A stretch of 64,000 bases of DNA, taken from Leptospira noumeaensis (GTDB lineage Bacteria; Spirochaetota; Leptospiria; Leptospirales; Leptospiraceae). Made by a program: the position numbers and the translations under genes. The stretch lies in contig NZ_RQFK01000028.1 in assembly GCF_004770765.1 (NCBI RefSeq), positions 62,001-126,000 of the forward strand, in the 5' to 3' direction. Every line of letters starts with the position of its first letter. Position 1 is the first letter of the stretch. This document shows, piece by piece, positions 48,701 through 56,672 of the stretch. Below the pieces are notes generated by a model. It did not search any database and was not told where the DNA came from. It saw nothing but the letters and a program-made list of their open reading frames with translations.

Positions 48701-48822
48701 TAGGAGAAGGGAGTGGCCTCGGCCTAGATATTGTCCGCCGAGTCATTCTCAAACATAACGGACATATTGAAGTGAACTCTAAACCTGGGAAAACAACGTT
48801 TACGGTGCTTCTTCCTATTTAG
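45793..48822 (+). CDS. Five-PAS sensor histidine kinase with insertion in the DHp domain
   Basis: A 1009-residue cytosolic kinase. Five PAS-type domains can be read (starts near residues 30, 165, 300, 415 and 550), then a coiled coil, the H-box GQLIAGIAHEVNNPLGAIKA with His702, and a GHKL ATPase with TNLVFNAIQAM (Asn913), EDNGCGIPDDI, FEPFFTTK and GSGLGLDIVRR. Between H-box and ATPase about 95 extra residues (roughly 730-830) are inserted, separating the two helices of the dimerisation domain. No receiver domain and no neighbouring response regulator. The start ATG is the first in frame and its ribosome binding site is weak. Confidence 0.88.
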   Translation: MKTYEGISLEEAIQKIAELEKILEEKEQNTYKTFFEQDEEAIVVFDIQSRLFTDCNAKLTTVLGFTKEEFTKLSVMDISPKYQPNGQLSDFLAKHYISEGFRHGSIRFDWVHLNNKSEEVFCEVRLYNYTTANGGAFARAVIQKKDQVVQLQKKLEQKEKLLSKVTQTLPGIIYIQSIATDEFLYLNNTLETQLGYQVGSILTFDFLIKNILYPDDVPRIEEHAKRMLAEKNTDIYEIDFRVFHKNGNIHWLRVWETNFSFNAEGVPTEVLGIGQDITSIKNIEFNLKKQNDLSEEIRRTSKSGVWEWTVKTDEMFWTPDLYFLLDNDPKHDKPNKENLIAFFTPENRQIIASAFKQAELNFEPFDLELEMMVKTKFWVRIQGKTILDANQEIKIIGSIENIDDSKKKKIELLDNENRFHEVADQTGLIIYDYDVGSGKIVWDGAIKSVLGYGKEEFNQFDIDGWENLLHEEDRLHTIQALKESIATRTPYRAYYRIRKKDGSFTPIEERGAFLSTDFSEPGRLVGVLENVSAKVEFLKTIETNEKRFRNFYNFASEAIVITEEDQIIDANLAFQKLFGYETFHEITISSLIGDPLWMGLSSKEKTFSAEGHKKDGVSIPLQINQKEIGEGRYLLSFIDLTSINEAESIKRALDDIQKRNDRIVTQKIELEKALDELKLTQSQLILNEKMASLGQLIAGIAHEVNNPLGAIKASSELILNKIKDQIPRQSEIIHFLNQKSPEIRKTYFDWLLKSFNTKNHVHGSISRKQKRSLTVHLNELGCKYSEVIAEEVIDLGIQDSFYIIESLAKEEDFLVLFNYGLDYIQAAQYLNSTLESIQRVSKILYALKNFTHFDKLGGKVKADIITNIETVLTLYNNQMKNGITVIRDYPESISPIYCYPDDLIQVWTNLVFNAIQAMSYKGQLSVHVREKVSTTNHIPLVEVTIEDNGCGIPDDIKERIFEPFFTTKELGEGSGLGLDIVRRVILKHNGHIEVNSKPGKTTFTVLLPI

Positions 48823-48977
48823 AACCTTGCCAAATAGGCTCTCCATTTTACCTAATCAAAGGATAACCACCACAAATTCATGAGATTGGATCTAAACTGC
48901 GACGGGAAGGGAAATTTTCTTCTATCCGTAGCAATGATGATCAATTTTATATTTACCATTTACACAGACAAACGAAT

Positions 48978-50498
48978 ATGCGAGTTGTGACCGCAAAACC
49001 TACAAACGTCGCCATCATTTTTTCTCTTTCTCTTCTGTTGCTCATCTTACAGATTCTGATTCGTGTCGATACATTCTATTTATCTGACCCATTAGTGAAA
49101 ATGATCCAAGTGATTTCGCTTTGGAATCAAAATTGGTCTACAGAAGGAATCCTTTATTCAGCCAAAGATTTAGACCCTCTTTTTTTAATGAGTCCTCTCA
49201 ATGAAGGATTTGTTTTTTTACATGAAGGACGATTGATTGGACAGTATCCGATTGGACTCACTTTCCCCTATTCTTTACTAGGTTTTTTACCCTTAAATTT
49301 TCTTCCATACTTCAATGTTGTTTTTTTAGTTCTATTTTTGAGATTATTATTCAAAAACGGGATCAAAACATCGGTGGTTCTTCTAGTAGCATTCGGAACT
49401 GTAACATTTCCACTGTTAGTGGATTTTTCAGAGAATGGATTATTTTTAATTCTTTCTGGTTATGGTTATGTTTTTTTATATAAAGCTTTTTTAGAGGATA
49501 AAAAAGAAAATTGGATTTTAGGAAACATATTTCTCGGATTATCTCTTTGGCTTAGATTGGAAGGGATTCTTTTGTTTGTTTCCATACAATCGACAATTTT
49601 TCTAATTTATTATTTTGTAAAAAAACGATCTTTTTTGGAATCGATCCATCCGAAAAGGTATTCCATTTTTTTCTTGTTTATTGTTCTATTTTTAATTTGG
49701 AATGCAGTCAGTTATTCCCATCCACTTGGCACAAGATATCTAACAAATTTCGGTAAGTTTGAAAAACAATTCTACAAACAAATTGAGATTTTTTTATCTA
49801 TCGCATTTACCTACCCGAGACAATCCGCCTGGTCTTTAGGTTTTTTTCTCCATACTCCTATTTTTATTTATCTTTTCATCAAGTTACGAAAAACTCAAAT
49901 TCTTAAAAACTTAAATATAACATTCCATTTATCTATTGTGATTCTATTTTTATTTTTTGTAGCTTTAACCTCACCCAATGACGGAATCACTCTCACCGGA
50001 AGGTATTTACTTGTTTTAGTATACCCTCTCTCCTTTCTCTTAAATGAAAAGATGGATGAATTACAAACAAACAAAGTGATATTCAAATTACTTTATACCT
50101 GGTCATTTGTTTGTACAACGCTGATCATGGTTGTTTTTTATCTTTCAAGTAAGGAACTAAAAAAATTACGTTCAGAATTGACCCAATTCCATTCTCCCCT
50201 CATTGTCACCACAAATGAAATATTATCCGGAAGTTTTGGTTTAGATCTATTAAATCAGAAAGTAATTTCTATTCGGAGAAAAGAAGTTGTAAAATATTTT
50301 TACGATAATATTAACAAAATGGCTCCAGAAGAATTTATAGTTTTGACCGTTGGGAAAGAAACCAAATACAATACGGAAGAAAAAGATGTATTTTCGGCCA
50401 TCTTATTTGATTCGAAAGAAGCAGGTTACAACTGCGAGAAAGAAGAACGTTCTTCTAGAGTGCTCGCCAGGAGGTGTATCCGAGCAAAAAACCGCTAA
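48978..50498 (+). CDS. Multi-pass membrane protein, putative glycosyltransferase (LA_3751/LA_3752-like)
   Basis: A 506-residue protein with about ten to twelve hydrophobic helices up to residue 395 and a polar C-terminal domain of about 100 residues. A loop after helix 1 (IRVDTFYLSDPLVKMIQVISL) and a conserved-looking LWLRLEGILLF are reminiscent of GT39-like or other lipid-linked sugar transferases, where acidic residues in the first loop are catalytic. Naming it after the Leptospira LA_3751/LA_3752 group is from memory and needs a search. The ribosome binding site is weak. Confidence 0.62.
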   Translation: MRVVTAKPTNVAIIFSLSLLLLILQILIRVDTFYLSDPLVKMIQVISLWNQNWSTEGILYSAKDLDPLFLMSPLNEGFVFLHEGRLIGQYPIGLTFPYSLLGFLPLNFLPYFNVVFLVLFLRLLFKNGIKTSVVLLVAFGTVTFPLLVDFSENGLFLILSGYGYVFLYKAFLEDKKENWILGNIFLGLSLWLRLEGILLFVSIQSTIFLIYYFVKKRSFLESIHPKRYSIFFLFIVLFLIWNAVSYSHPLGTRYLTNFGKFEKQFYKQIEIFLSIAFTYPRQSAWSLGFFLHTPIFIYLFIKLRKTQILKNLNITFHLSIVILFLFFVALTSPNDGITLTGRYLLVLVYPLSFLLNEKMDELQTNKVIFKLLYTWSFVCTTLIMVVFYLSSKELKKLRSELTQFHSPLIVTTNEILSGSFGLDLLNQKVISIRRKEVVKYFYDNINKMAPEEFIVLTVGKETKYNTEEKDVFSAILFDSKEAGYNCEKEERSSRVLARRCIRAKNR

Positions 50499-50576
50499 TT
50501 TTTTCCAGGGGAACACAAGATTAAAGCAAAAAATTGATTTGAAATCGTTAAGCTAAATTTATATTCTCTCTGCACC

Positions 50577-51416
50577 ATGCAGAACTTCTTACTCAGTTTA
50601 CTTCCTTGGACAAAAAGAGAATGGTCGGATTTTTTGGCAGACCTGGCTCCCTTATTTGGTTTATTTATTTTTGCATCTGAACCAAGAAATATTATGATCG
50701 CTCTTTATCCTGAGTTGTATTTTGTTTTTGGGTATGGAATGCTTCGACTCATTTCAACGGCAATTTATGCCGCAATCCAAGAAAGTAAAGAAATGGGTTT
50801 GCAAGATTTGAACATCCCAGAACCAATCATTGGAAAAATTTTTTATTTTATCTTTGTTCCATTTTTTGGTGCGATCCTACTCAGTGCATTGATCTGCATT
50901 ATAATGTTACTAGTTGGTTTTAATTTTTTCTTTTATATGATGATTGAATTATTCCTCAGTGTAGCAACCACAGGTGGAATAGAAGCAAACTTTATTTTTT
51001 TAAACCTCTATAACTCACTCGAACCAAAAGAACAATATTATATTTGGGGAATCTTTTTGTTCACACTCTATCGTTATTTACCCAAAATTTTTGAATTTTT
51101 TAAAACGCAGACTTATAAAAACTACAAAGATTCTTGGGCTTGGGTTGCCTTAGGTACTCCGCAAATTCCTAAACACAACCAATTCCAACGAATTACAAAT
51201 GCCTTTCGAGCTATGATTGGCATAAAAAACAATCCATCTGATCTTTGGGAATACACTCCTATATTTTATATTGGATTTTTATTCTTTTATTTTGGGGTTC
51301 TTGTTTTAATGATCAAATTTCCTTTGTTTGGCCCTATCATCACTCTTGTGATCAAAGCTTTTGTAGAAATGTATTTTTTTCGGCTCCACAAAGAAGCGCA
51401 AGGGATCGTAGCGTAA
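50577..51416 (+). CDS. Multi-pass membrane protein of unknown function
   Basis: A 279-residue protein with about five hydrophobic segments (near residues 20-45, 50-70, 90-120, 125-150 and 225-275) and a short polar N-terminus. The stretch RNIMIALYPELYFVFGYGMLRLISTAIYAA is typical of the sequence. No family recognised, and no catalytic motif seen. It follows the putative glycosyltransferase gene by 78 bp and is followed by a palindromic GC-rich block. Confidence 0.6.
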   Translation: MQNFLLSLLPWTKREWSDFLADLAPLFGLFIFASEPRNIMIALYPELYFVFGYGMLRLISTAIYAAIQESKEMGLQDLNIPEPIIGKIFYFIFVPFFGAILLSALICIIMLLVGFNFFFYMMIELFLSVATTGGIEANFIFLNLYNSLEPKEQYYIWGIFLFTLYRYLPKIFEFFKTQTYKNYKDSWAWVALGTPQIPKHNQFQRITNAFRAMIGIKNNPSDLWEYTPIFYIGFLFFYFGVLVLMIKFPLFGPIITLVIKAFVEMYFFRLHKEAQGIVA

Positions 51417-51419
51417 ATC

Positions 51420-51475
51420 CTTTGCGAAGCAAAGATTGGAGCGGAGAGCGCGGTCGCACATTGTGCGATGCGCCC
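51420..51475. repeat. GC-rich palindromic intergenic element
   Basis: Two perfect short hairpins in tandem: CTTTGC-GAA-GCAAAG (51420-51434) and TCGCAC-ATT-GTGCGA (51454-51468), within a GC-rich stretch directly after the 50577 gene. No T-run follows. The pattern is like dispersed REP-type elements of bacterial genomes. Confidence 0.5.
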
Positions 51476-51546
51476 AAAAATAGCAAAAACGATCCAATCT
51501 GTCCATTTCATTTCCTGTATACTAAATTCAATCAAAAGGAGAGAAT

Positions 51547-51939
51547 ATGGCATTCCAACAAATCCAAACAGGTATCATTACCGAAAAATTAAATGAAACA
51601 AAAACCTTTTATGAGAAATGGTTAGGACTGATTACAAAATTTGAATCAGATTGGTTTGTTCTATTATGTTTACCAAATAAGCCTGAAGTGGAAATCGCAA
51701 TCATGAAACCTAACCAACAACAGGTGAGAAAACCTTATTTTCAAATTCCTTATCAAGGAAAAGGGATTTGGTTTATCTTTGAATCAAAAGATGTGGAAAA
51801 AGAATTTGCAGAATTAAAACAAAAAAACGCACCGATTGACCTTCCTCTCACAACGGAAGAATGGGGAGATGTCCACTTCACTTTGATTGATCCCAATGGA
51901 ATCGGCATTGATATTGTCCAAGAAAGAAATCCAAATTAA
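51547..51939 (+). CDS. VOC-family (glyoxalase/bleomycin-resistance fold) protein
   Basis: A 130-residue cytosolic protein with the vicinal-oxygen-chelate layout of two beta-alpha-beta-beta-beta modules: KLNETKTFYEKWLGLITKFESDWFVLLCLP, then a second half ending in WGDVHFTLIDPNGIGIDIVQE. The Asp-Pro-Asn-Gly turn and closing Asp/Glu strand are characteristic. Metal ligands are not fully evident, and the substrate is unknown. A strong AAGGAGAGA ribosome binding site precedes the ATG. The AraC-GyrI regulator follows 67 bp later. Confidence 0.82.
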   Translation: MAFQQIQTGIITEKLNETKTFYEKWLGLITKFESDWFVLLCLPNKPEVEIAIMKPNQQQVRKPYFQIPYQGKGIWFIFESKDVEKEFAELKQKNAPIDLPLTTEEWGDVHFTLIDPNGIGIDIVQERNPN

Positions 51940-52006
51940 AATTTAGAAAGACAAATGGCTATGGACTTTCTTAACTTAGTTTTATACTTAAGTAGGAAAA
52001 CCTCCA

Positions 52007-52867
52007 TTGCCACAAACACCCAACCTCTATCCAGTTTGGAACCAATTAGAAGGAAAATTGGATGATACCATTGGCCTGAATCAAATTGCATTTTTTACTG
52101 GGTATAGTGATTGGCATTTTCATCGGTTGTTTAAGTCCTTCCAAGGTGAAAATGTAAAGGAATACATTCGTAGGTTACGATTAGAAAAAGCTGCATACGA
52201 ATTAAAGATCACAAACTTTCCTATTATAGAAATTGCTTTGGAAGCTGGTTTTTTATCACATGAAGCATTTTCCAAAGCATTCAAACGAGTGATTGGTTCT
52301 ACACCTTCTGATTTCCGAAAAAAATACCAAAAGAAAAAATCATTAACTAAATCATTTCACCAAACATTGCCAGACGGAATTTCGAAATTTGGATTTCAGA
52401 AAAAAAACATTTCTTCCTTTTTTATAGCTTTTGTTCGCCATATCGGAACTTACGAAGAACTACCCGGACCAATCCCTGGGAGTAAGGAAGTAAAACAAAT
52501 CCAATCTTTGATTGATCACTGGAATTCATCTCAGTTCCATCATAAATGGATTGGGATCAGCCAAGATGATCCTGAAATTTCGCCAAAAGGAAAAATTCGA
52601 TTTGATTTGGGTATTACCATTGGAACAAATCAAAAAAACCTTCCTCAAGGATTTGGAATCCAAACCATTCCCTCTGGGAAGTATTTACAAATTCGTTACG
52701 AGGGAAGTTACCAAGGCCTGCCAAAAATTTACGATTGGATTTTAAATGAATATATCAAAACAACTCCAATCAAACTAAAGAACAGACCACCTTGGGAGTG
52801 TTATCTGAATCCTTTTGAAAAAGAAGATAATAAACGAATTACGGATATTTATATTCCGATTGAATAA
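52007..52867 (+). CDS. AraC-family regulator with GyrI-like effector domain
   Basis: A 286-residue protein. The N-terminal AraC double helix-turn-helix (about 10-108) contains IGLNQIAFFTGYSDWHFHRLFK and IEIALEAGFLSHEAFSKAFKRVIGSTPSDFR. The C-terminal half (about 125-286) has the GyrI-like small-molecule-binding pattern FVRHIGTYEELPG and GKYLQIRYEGSYQGL. Such fusions respond to hydrophobic ligands. The start is a TTG at 52007 with an AGGA ribosome binding site 8 bases upstream. The adjacent VOC gene is a plausible target but this is inference. Confidence 0.88.
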   Translation: MPQTPNLYPVWNQLEGKLDDTIGLNQIAFFTGYSDWHFHRLFKSFQGENVKEYIRRLRLEKAAYELKITNFPIIEIALEAGFLSHEAFSKAFKRVIGSTPSDFRKKYQKKKSLTKSFHQTLPDGISKFGFQKKNISSFFIAFVRHIGTYEELPGPIPGSKEVKQIQSLIDHWNSSQFHHKWIGISQDDPEISPKGKIRFDLGITIGTNQKNLPQGFGIQTIPSGKYLQIRYEGSYQGLPKIYDWILNEYIKTTPIKLKNRPPWECYLNPFEKEDNKRITDIYIPIE

Positions 52868-52905
52868 AATTCCTTTTAGTTTACTGAGAATCGGTGGCTC
52901 ATAAA

Positions 52906-53370
52906 CTACATAGACAATGGAGTTTCTGGCCCTGGCCCAAACAGACCACGACACACGGGGAAATTGGGTCGAATGTTATTTGCGGCATTCACAATCGACT
53001 CGCAGGGAAAAAATAAAACTTCATTCAAACATACGGTTAAATCCTTTTTCTGAACGTATTTATAAACCGACTTACAACTTCTGAGAGTGGTTTGTGATTC
53101 TTTTGTTGTAGAAGAGCTGTTACATCCGGATCCTAGATTGGTAGTATAATAACCAGCGCTAGTTAGAGTAGTATCCATCGACTGTGGGCAAAGGGAACGT
53201 TTCACCACCAATGCACCATAAAACTGTCGTACGGCGACATCTCTCGACACCTTATCTCCGTTCATTTCGTTGTGTGTATCAAAATACAAATCACCAATAC
53301 AGCCGTAAAACGTAACTGCTATGGCAAAAATAATCTTAAAGAAAAAAAAACGAAACGATTTTGGATACAT
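52906..53370 (-). CDS. Putative lipoprotein
   Basis: A 154-residue product with a hydrophobic signal peptide (residues 7-23) and lipidation probably at Cys24 (FYGC). The mature part has six or more Cys (RSLCPQS, SGCNSS, RSCKSVY, TVCLNE, FPCES, PVCRG), suggesting a disulfide-rich fold. Family unknown. It stands alone, with 189 bp separating it from the divergent SGNH gene and a convergent AraC gene at its other end. Confidence 0.65.
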   Translation of the reverse strand: MYPKSFRFFFFKIIFAIAVTFYGCIGDLYFDTHNEMNGDKVSRDVAVRQFYGALVVKRSLCPQSMDTTLTSAGYYTTNLGSGCNSSSTTKESQTTLRSCKSVYKYVQKKDLTVCLNEVLFFPCESIVNAANNIRPNFPVCRGLFGPGPETPLSM

Positions 53371-53559
53371 TTGAACTATTGATATGAATTCATTCGAACC
53401 GTCGACTTTTTCTCAATTGGCATTTGTTTTTTCGCTTACCAAAATTCGCACAAAACAACACTTCTGTGACAATCCGAACCACTAAATTCATTCATCGTTT
53501 TTTGATTCGACATCCAAATTTTACTTTTTTCTTTTTCATCGTTTCTTAAAATGTAGCGA

Positions 53560-54399
53560 ATGAAACTTCTATCAAAACTTTGGATCTTTAGTTTTCTTAT
53601 TTTTGAATCTTGTGTTATTTTCCAAGCAACAAAAGTCCCTCCAAATAATCTCAAATCTTCCCTAGAAACCAACTCTGACAAAAAACAGAAAGTTGTATTT
53701 CTTGGAGATAGCATCACTCATGGTAGGGTCAGTTATGATTATGTAGGTTCTATCTCGAAAAATCCATCGTTAACTAATTTTCAAATAATTAACGAAGGAA
53801 TCAACAGCAGATTGACTGTACAAATTTTAGAACAACTAGAGAATTTAAAAAAGTTGAATCCAGATTATGTTTTCCTTTTGATTGGAACGAATGATTTAAA
53901 AGCTACCTTATCTGAAGAAGAATACAATCGTTATGCAAACATTTGGAAATTAAAAGAACCAGTCACAGAAGAAAGTTTTGTAATTAACTTAACTAAAATC
54001 ATCCAATCCATTCAAAAAGAAACAAAAGCAAAACTGATTGTATTTTCCCCACCTGTTCTAGGAGAAGATCCAAACTCAGTTCCTTTCCAAAGATCAAAAA
54101 GATTTGCGGAACTTACCAAACAAGTAGCTACAAAGGAAAAAACTATCTACAAACCACTGCATGAGACCCTATCCCAAGGCCTAGACGAATCAAAGCTAAG
54201 TTCTCGTAAACCATACACCCAAAACACTTGGGGAATGTATTGGACCATCCTAAGATACTATTCGACCACGGCTACTTGGGATGATCTCGGAGATTCGAAT
54301 GGATATTATTATTTAACAGATGCAATCCATCTGAATGAACGTGGGGGAAAGATTTTGGAAGGCATGGCATTAGAGGAAATTTTACCAAACGAGAAATAG
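53560..54399 (+). CDS. SGNH/GDSL hydrolase, exported
   Basis: A 279-residue protein with an N-terminal hydrophobic signal; the sequence LIFESC (Cys18) suggests a lipoprotein. SGNH motifs: LGDSIT with nucleophile Ser51, GTND with Asn111, and DAIH with Asp254 and His257. Relatives are esterases or acyl hydrolases of envelope sugars; the substrate is unknown. It differs from the 36022 protein in length and lacks that protein's insert. A fragment with about 80 percent identity to its 3' end lies downstream at 55066. Confidence 0.85.
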   Translation: MKLLSKLWIFSFLIFESCVIFQATKVPPNNLKSSLETNSDKKQKVVFLGDSITHGRVSYDYVGSISKNPSLTNFQIINEGINSRLTVQILEQLENLKKLNPDYVFLLIGTNDLKATLSEEEYNRYANIWKLKEPVTEESFVINLTKIIQSIQKETKAKLIVFSPPVLGEDPNSVPFQRSKRFAELTKQVATKEKTIYKPLHETLSQGLDESKLSSRKPYTQNTWGMYWTILRYYSTTATWDDLGDSNGYYYLTDAIHLNERGGKILEGMALEEILPNEK

Positions 54400-54406
54400 A
54401 AGGATT

Positions 54407-54436
54407 TTCTGTCGGAACCGATAAAACCCGACAGAA
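54407..54436. terminator. Possible hairpin between two convergent genes
   Basis: TTCTGTCGG (54407-54415) and CCGACAGAA (54428-54436) form a 9-bp stem with a 12-base loop, between the convergent SGNH and membrane-protein genes. Neither side has a clear T-run (only a TTTT on the left). It may be a weak bidirectional terminator. Confidence 0.4.
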
Positions 54437-54476
54437 TCTAAAGCCAACTAACGTTTGCTAATACGATACTCTTCAA

Positions 54477-54959
54477 CTAAGGTTGGATCACATTGAGCCG
54501 ATACAACAAAAAGGAAAGTACAATCAAATTAGAGAAGAGTATCAGTCCAAAAAATATTTGAATCATCTTTGGACTGACCTCCGTAAAAAAACCACCACCT
54601 TTCACCCTGACAAGTCCAGGATGTTTCACTAAAAACTCAGCGCCATTGTTAAAATAGATCCAATAGAAAGCGAGTGACCAAAGAGTTAAGATAGAAATAT
54701 GAAAAACGATTACGAAAGGATTTAAAGATTTTATATATAAATAATCAATTAAGCTAGTTGTATATTGGAGAAGATTACCGATTCCAACAATGATCCAAGG
54801 AATATTCCCATAGACAATAATACCTTTCACCATTTTGTCATATCCAGGTTCTAACTCCGGTTTTTCTTTTATGTATTTTTGGGATCTAAACTTTAAAACT
54901 AGTGCGTTAATGACTGTAACAACGATGAACAGAATCCAAATATGATTAAAAAGAATCAT
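54477..54959 (-). CDS. Small four-helix membrane protein
   Basis: A 160-residue protein with about four transmembrane segments (near 5-22, 50-70, 80-102 and 133-153) and a polar loop with GAEFLVKHPGLVRVKGGGFF. No motif pointing to a function. An AGGGAGTG ribosome binding site is upstream of the ATG at 54959. It converges with the SGNH gene and stands upstream of a decayed SGNH fragment. Confidence 0.65.
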   Translation of the reverse strand: MILFNHIWILFIVVTVINALVLKFRSQKYIKEKPELEPGYDKMVKGIIVYGNIPWIIVGIGNLLQYTTSLIDYLYIKSLNPFVIVFHISILTLWSLAFYWIYFNNGAEFLVKHPGLVRVKGGGFFTEVSPKMIQIFFGLILFSNLIVLSFLLYRLNVIQP

Positions 54960-55065
54960 TTTTCACTCCCTAAAGAAACTTAAATTCAATTAAATACACC
55001 ATCAAACTATCGAATTACTGTTTCACTAACAACCATTTTAAAATTACGATTCTATTAAATATAGT

Positions 55066-55145
55066 TGGGACGATTTAGGAGATTCGAAGAATATTATGAT
55101 TTAACCGATAGAATCCATTTGAATGAACGTGGCGAAAAAATTTCT
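55066..55145 (+). pseudogene. Remnant of a second SGNH hydrolase gene
   Basis: By hand alignment, 66 of 80 bases match 54277-54357 (the 3' end of the SGNH gene) with one 1-base deletion that shifts the frame. Readable pieces are WDDLGDS and then, in another frame, LTDRIHLNERG. The upstream part of such a gene is not found, so this is a fragment of a paralogue or of a duplication. Confidence 0.7.
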
Positions 55146-55178
55146 GTTAGGTGGTTTAGTCCCCAAGAGAAGAAATCA

Positions 55179-56588
55179 CTAGTACATTAGAATTCTATTA
55201 TTGTTTACGTCTGCAATAAAGATTCCTTCTCCGTTAATGGATATACTTTGTGGAAAATCAAAAGCGGTGGCGGATAAACCCGAAGCGGAAACAGAGAAAC
55301 TACCATTACCGGATTGGCCGAAAACTTTAGAAGCCGTTGTGCTAGTTCCTGAATACAGTAAGACTCGATGATTGGAACTGTCAACGATCCACACATCCCC
55401 ACCAAAGGCCAAAACAGTTCTGGGTGCAACCAATGTCGCAGCACCGATCCCACCATTATTTGGTACATTTGCAGTCAGATTGGGTTGTCCATACACGCGA
55501 GTGGCGGTAGTGCTAGTACCTGGATAAAATAAAACTCTGTGATTTCCTGTATCTGCAATGTAAACTCCCTCTGAACTCACAGCAACACCTTCTGGTGATG
55601 ACAATGTTGTGGCCGTGCTTCCAGCTGTATTATCAATAAAATTAGGTTGCCCATACACTCTTGTGGCAACATAACTTCCGTTTGGAAAATAAAGAACTCG
55701 ATTTTGCGAACTGTCTGCAACATAAAATCCTTGGTTATCTGCTGCGAGACCATACGGTGCCGTAATGACGTCTGCAGCGGCATTTGGAGCATATACCGCC
55801 GTGTTAAAATCGACTTGGCCATACACTCGGGAAGCAGCGGTATTCGTTCCCTCAAAATACAAAACTCTAAAACTGTTAAGGTCTGCTACGTATAAACCCA
55901 AAGAATCTTTAGCAAGACCAGCAGGAAACGAAAATCCTGAACTTGTAATACTCGTACCATTTGACGTAAAGTTCGGTTGACCGATTACTCTTACTGCAGA
56001 AGTACTCGTTCCTGAATAAAATAACACTCTGTTGGTGGCAGAATCGGATACATAAATCCCTAATTCACCAGCGAGAACAGCGGTGGGAGAGGAAAGGTTA
56101 TTTGGTGTTGGTGGACTAGGAGCAGCAACTGTTGTGAAATCAATCTGTCCATACACTCGTTTAGCGCTTGTTGTATGGCAAATGATTTGAATATTAGAAA
56201 TTCCTAGTATTACAGTTCCTTCCGAACCGTTATGTATGACACAGACGATTGTATCTGGTTGTTTTGCAATGGACAATGTATATTTGGAACCGAATCCACT
56301 TGCGATCGGTATGGAAAAACTGGTGGCACCTGGCGGAACGGAAAGTTCAGAACCAGTATTTGATCGGAGAACCATTCCAGAAGTCGTAAGGCCTACAATG
56401 GATCCACCTAGAGACAAGGCAGTTGATACACTACAATGAGGAGAAAAGTCAGCTATCGCAAACTTCAAAAGGATTGAATTTAAAAATTCATTAGAATTCA
56501 AATCACATGAATTGGATAATTCTGATTTGTTACAGGAAAAAAAGCAGAACCCAATCGTAAGTAGATAAGCAAAAATACGATTTACCAC
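55179..56588 (-). CDS. NHL-repeat lipoprotein
   Basis: A 469-residue exported protein with a signal peptide and lipidation probably at Cys19 (CFFSC). After an Ig-like region with GTVILGISNIQIICHTTSAKRVYGQ, about six NHL repeats follow, each like GVYIADTGNHRVLFYPGTSTTATRVYGQPNLT; the repeats should close a beta propeller. NHL propellers bind proteins or ligands at the surface. The start is probably the GTG at 56588, with a weak ribosome binding site. It is oriented against the SGNH remnant at its 3' end. Confidence 0.85.
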   Translation of the reverse strand: MVNRIFAYLLTIGFCFFSCNKSELSNSCDLNSNEFLNSILLKFAIADFSPHCSVSTALSLGGSIVGLTTSGMVLRSNTGSELSVPPGATSFSIPIASGFGSKYTLSIAKQPDTIVCVIHNGSEGTVILGISNIQIICHTTSAKRVYGQIDFTTVAAPSPPTPNNLSSPTAVLAGELGIYVSDSATNRVLFYSGTSTSAVRVIGQPNFTSNGTSITSSGFSFPAGLAKDSLGLYVADLNSFRVLYFEGTNTAASRVYGQVDFNTAVYAPNAAADVITAPYGLAADNQGFYVADSSQNRVLYFPNGSYVATRVYGQPNFIDNTAGSTATTLSSPEGVAVSSEGVYIADTGNHRVLFYPGTSTTATRVYGQPNLTANVPNNGGIGAATLVAPRTVLAFGGDVWIVDSSNHRVLLYSGTSTTASKVFGQSGNGSFSVSASGLSATAFDFPQSISINGEGIFIADVNNNRILMY

Positions 56589-56672
56589 AAATTGAAACTT
56601 ATTTATTTCCTAAATTCCAAGCAAGTCTAAATCTCTGTTTACATCGATTAGGTGGTGATTTTCTAGCATTTG

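Noticed and set aside
48879..48989. 36-codon frame before the putative glycosyltransferase
   Set aside because: No ribosome binding site and no recognisable product; too short to support.
51245..51592. Plus-strand frame over the palindromic block and VOC start
   Set aside because: It crosses the end of one gene and the start of another and owes its length to GC-rich DNA; no start signal.
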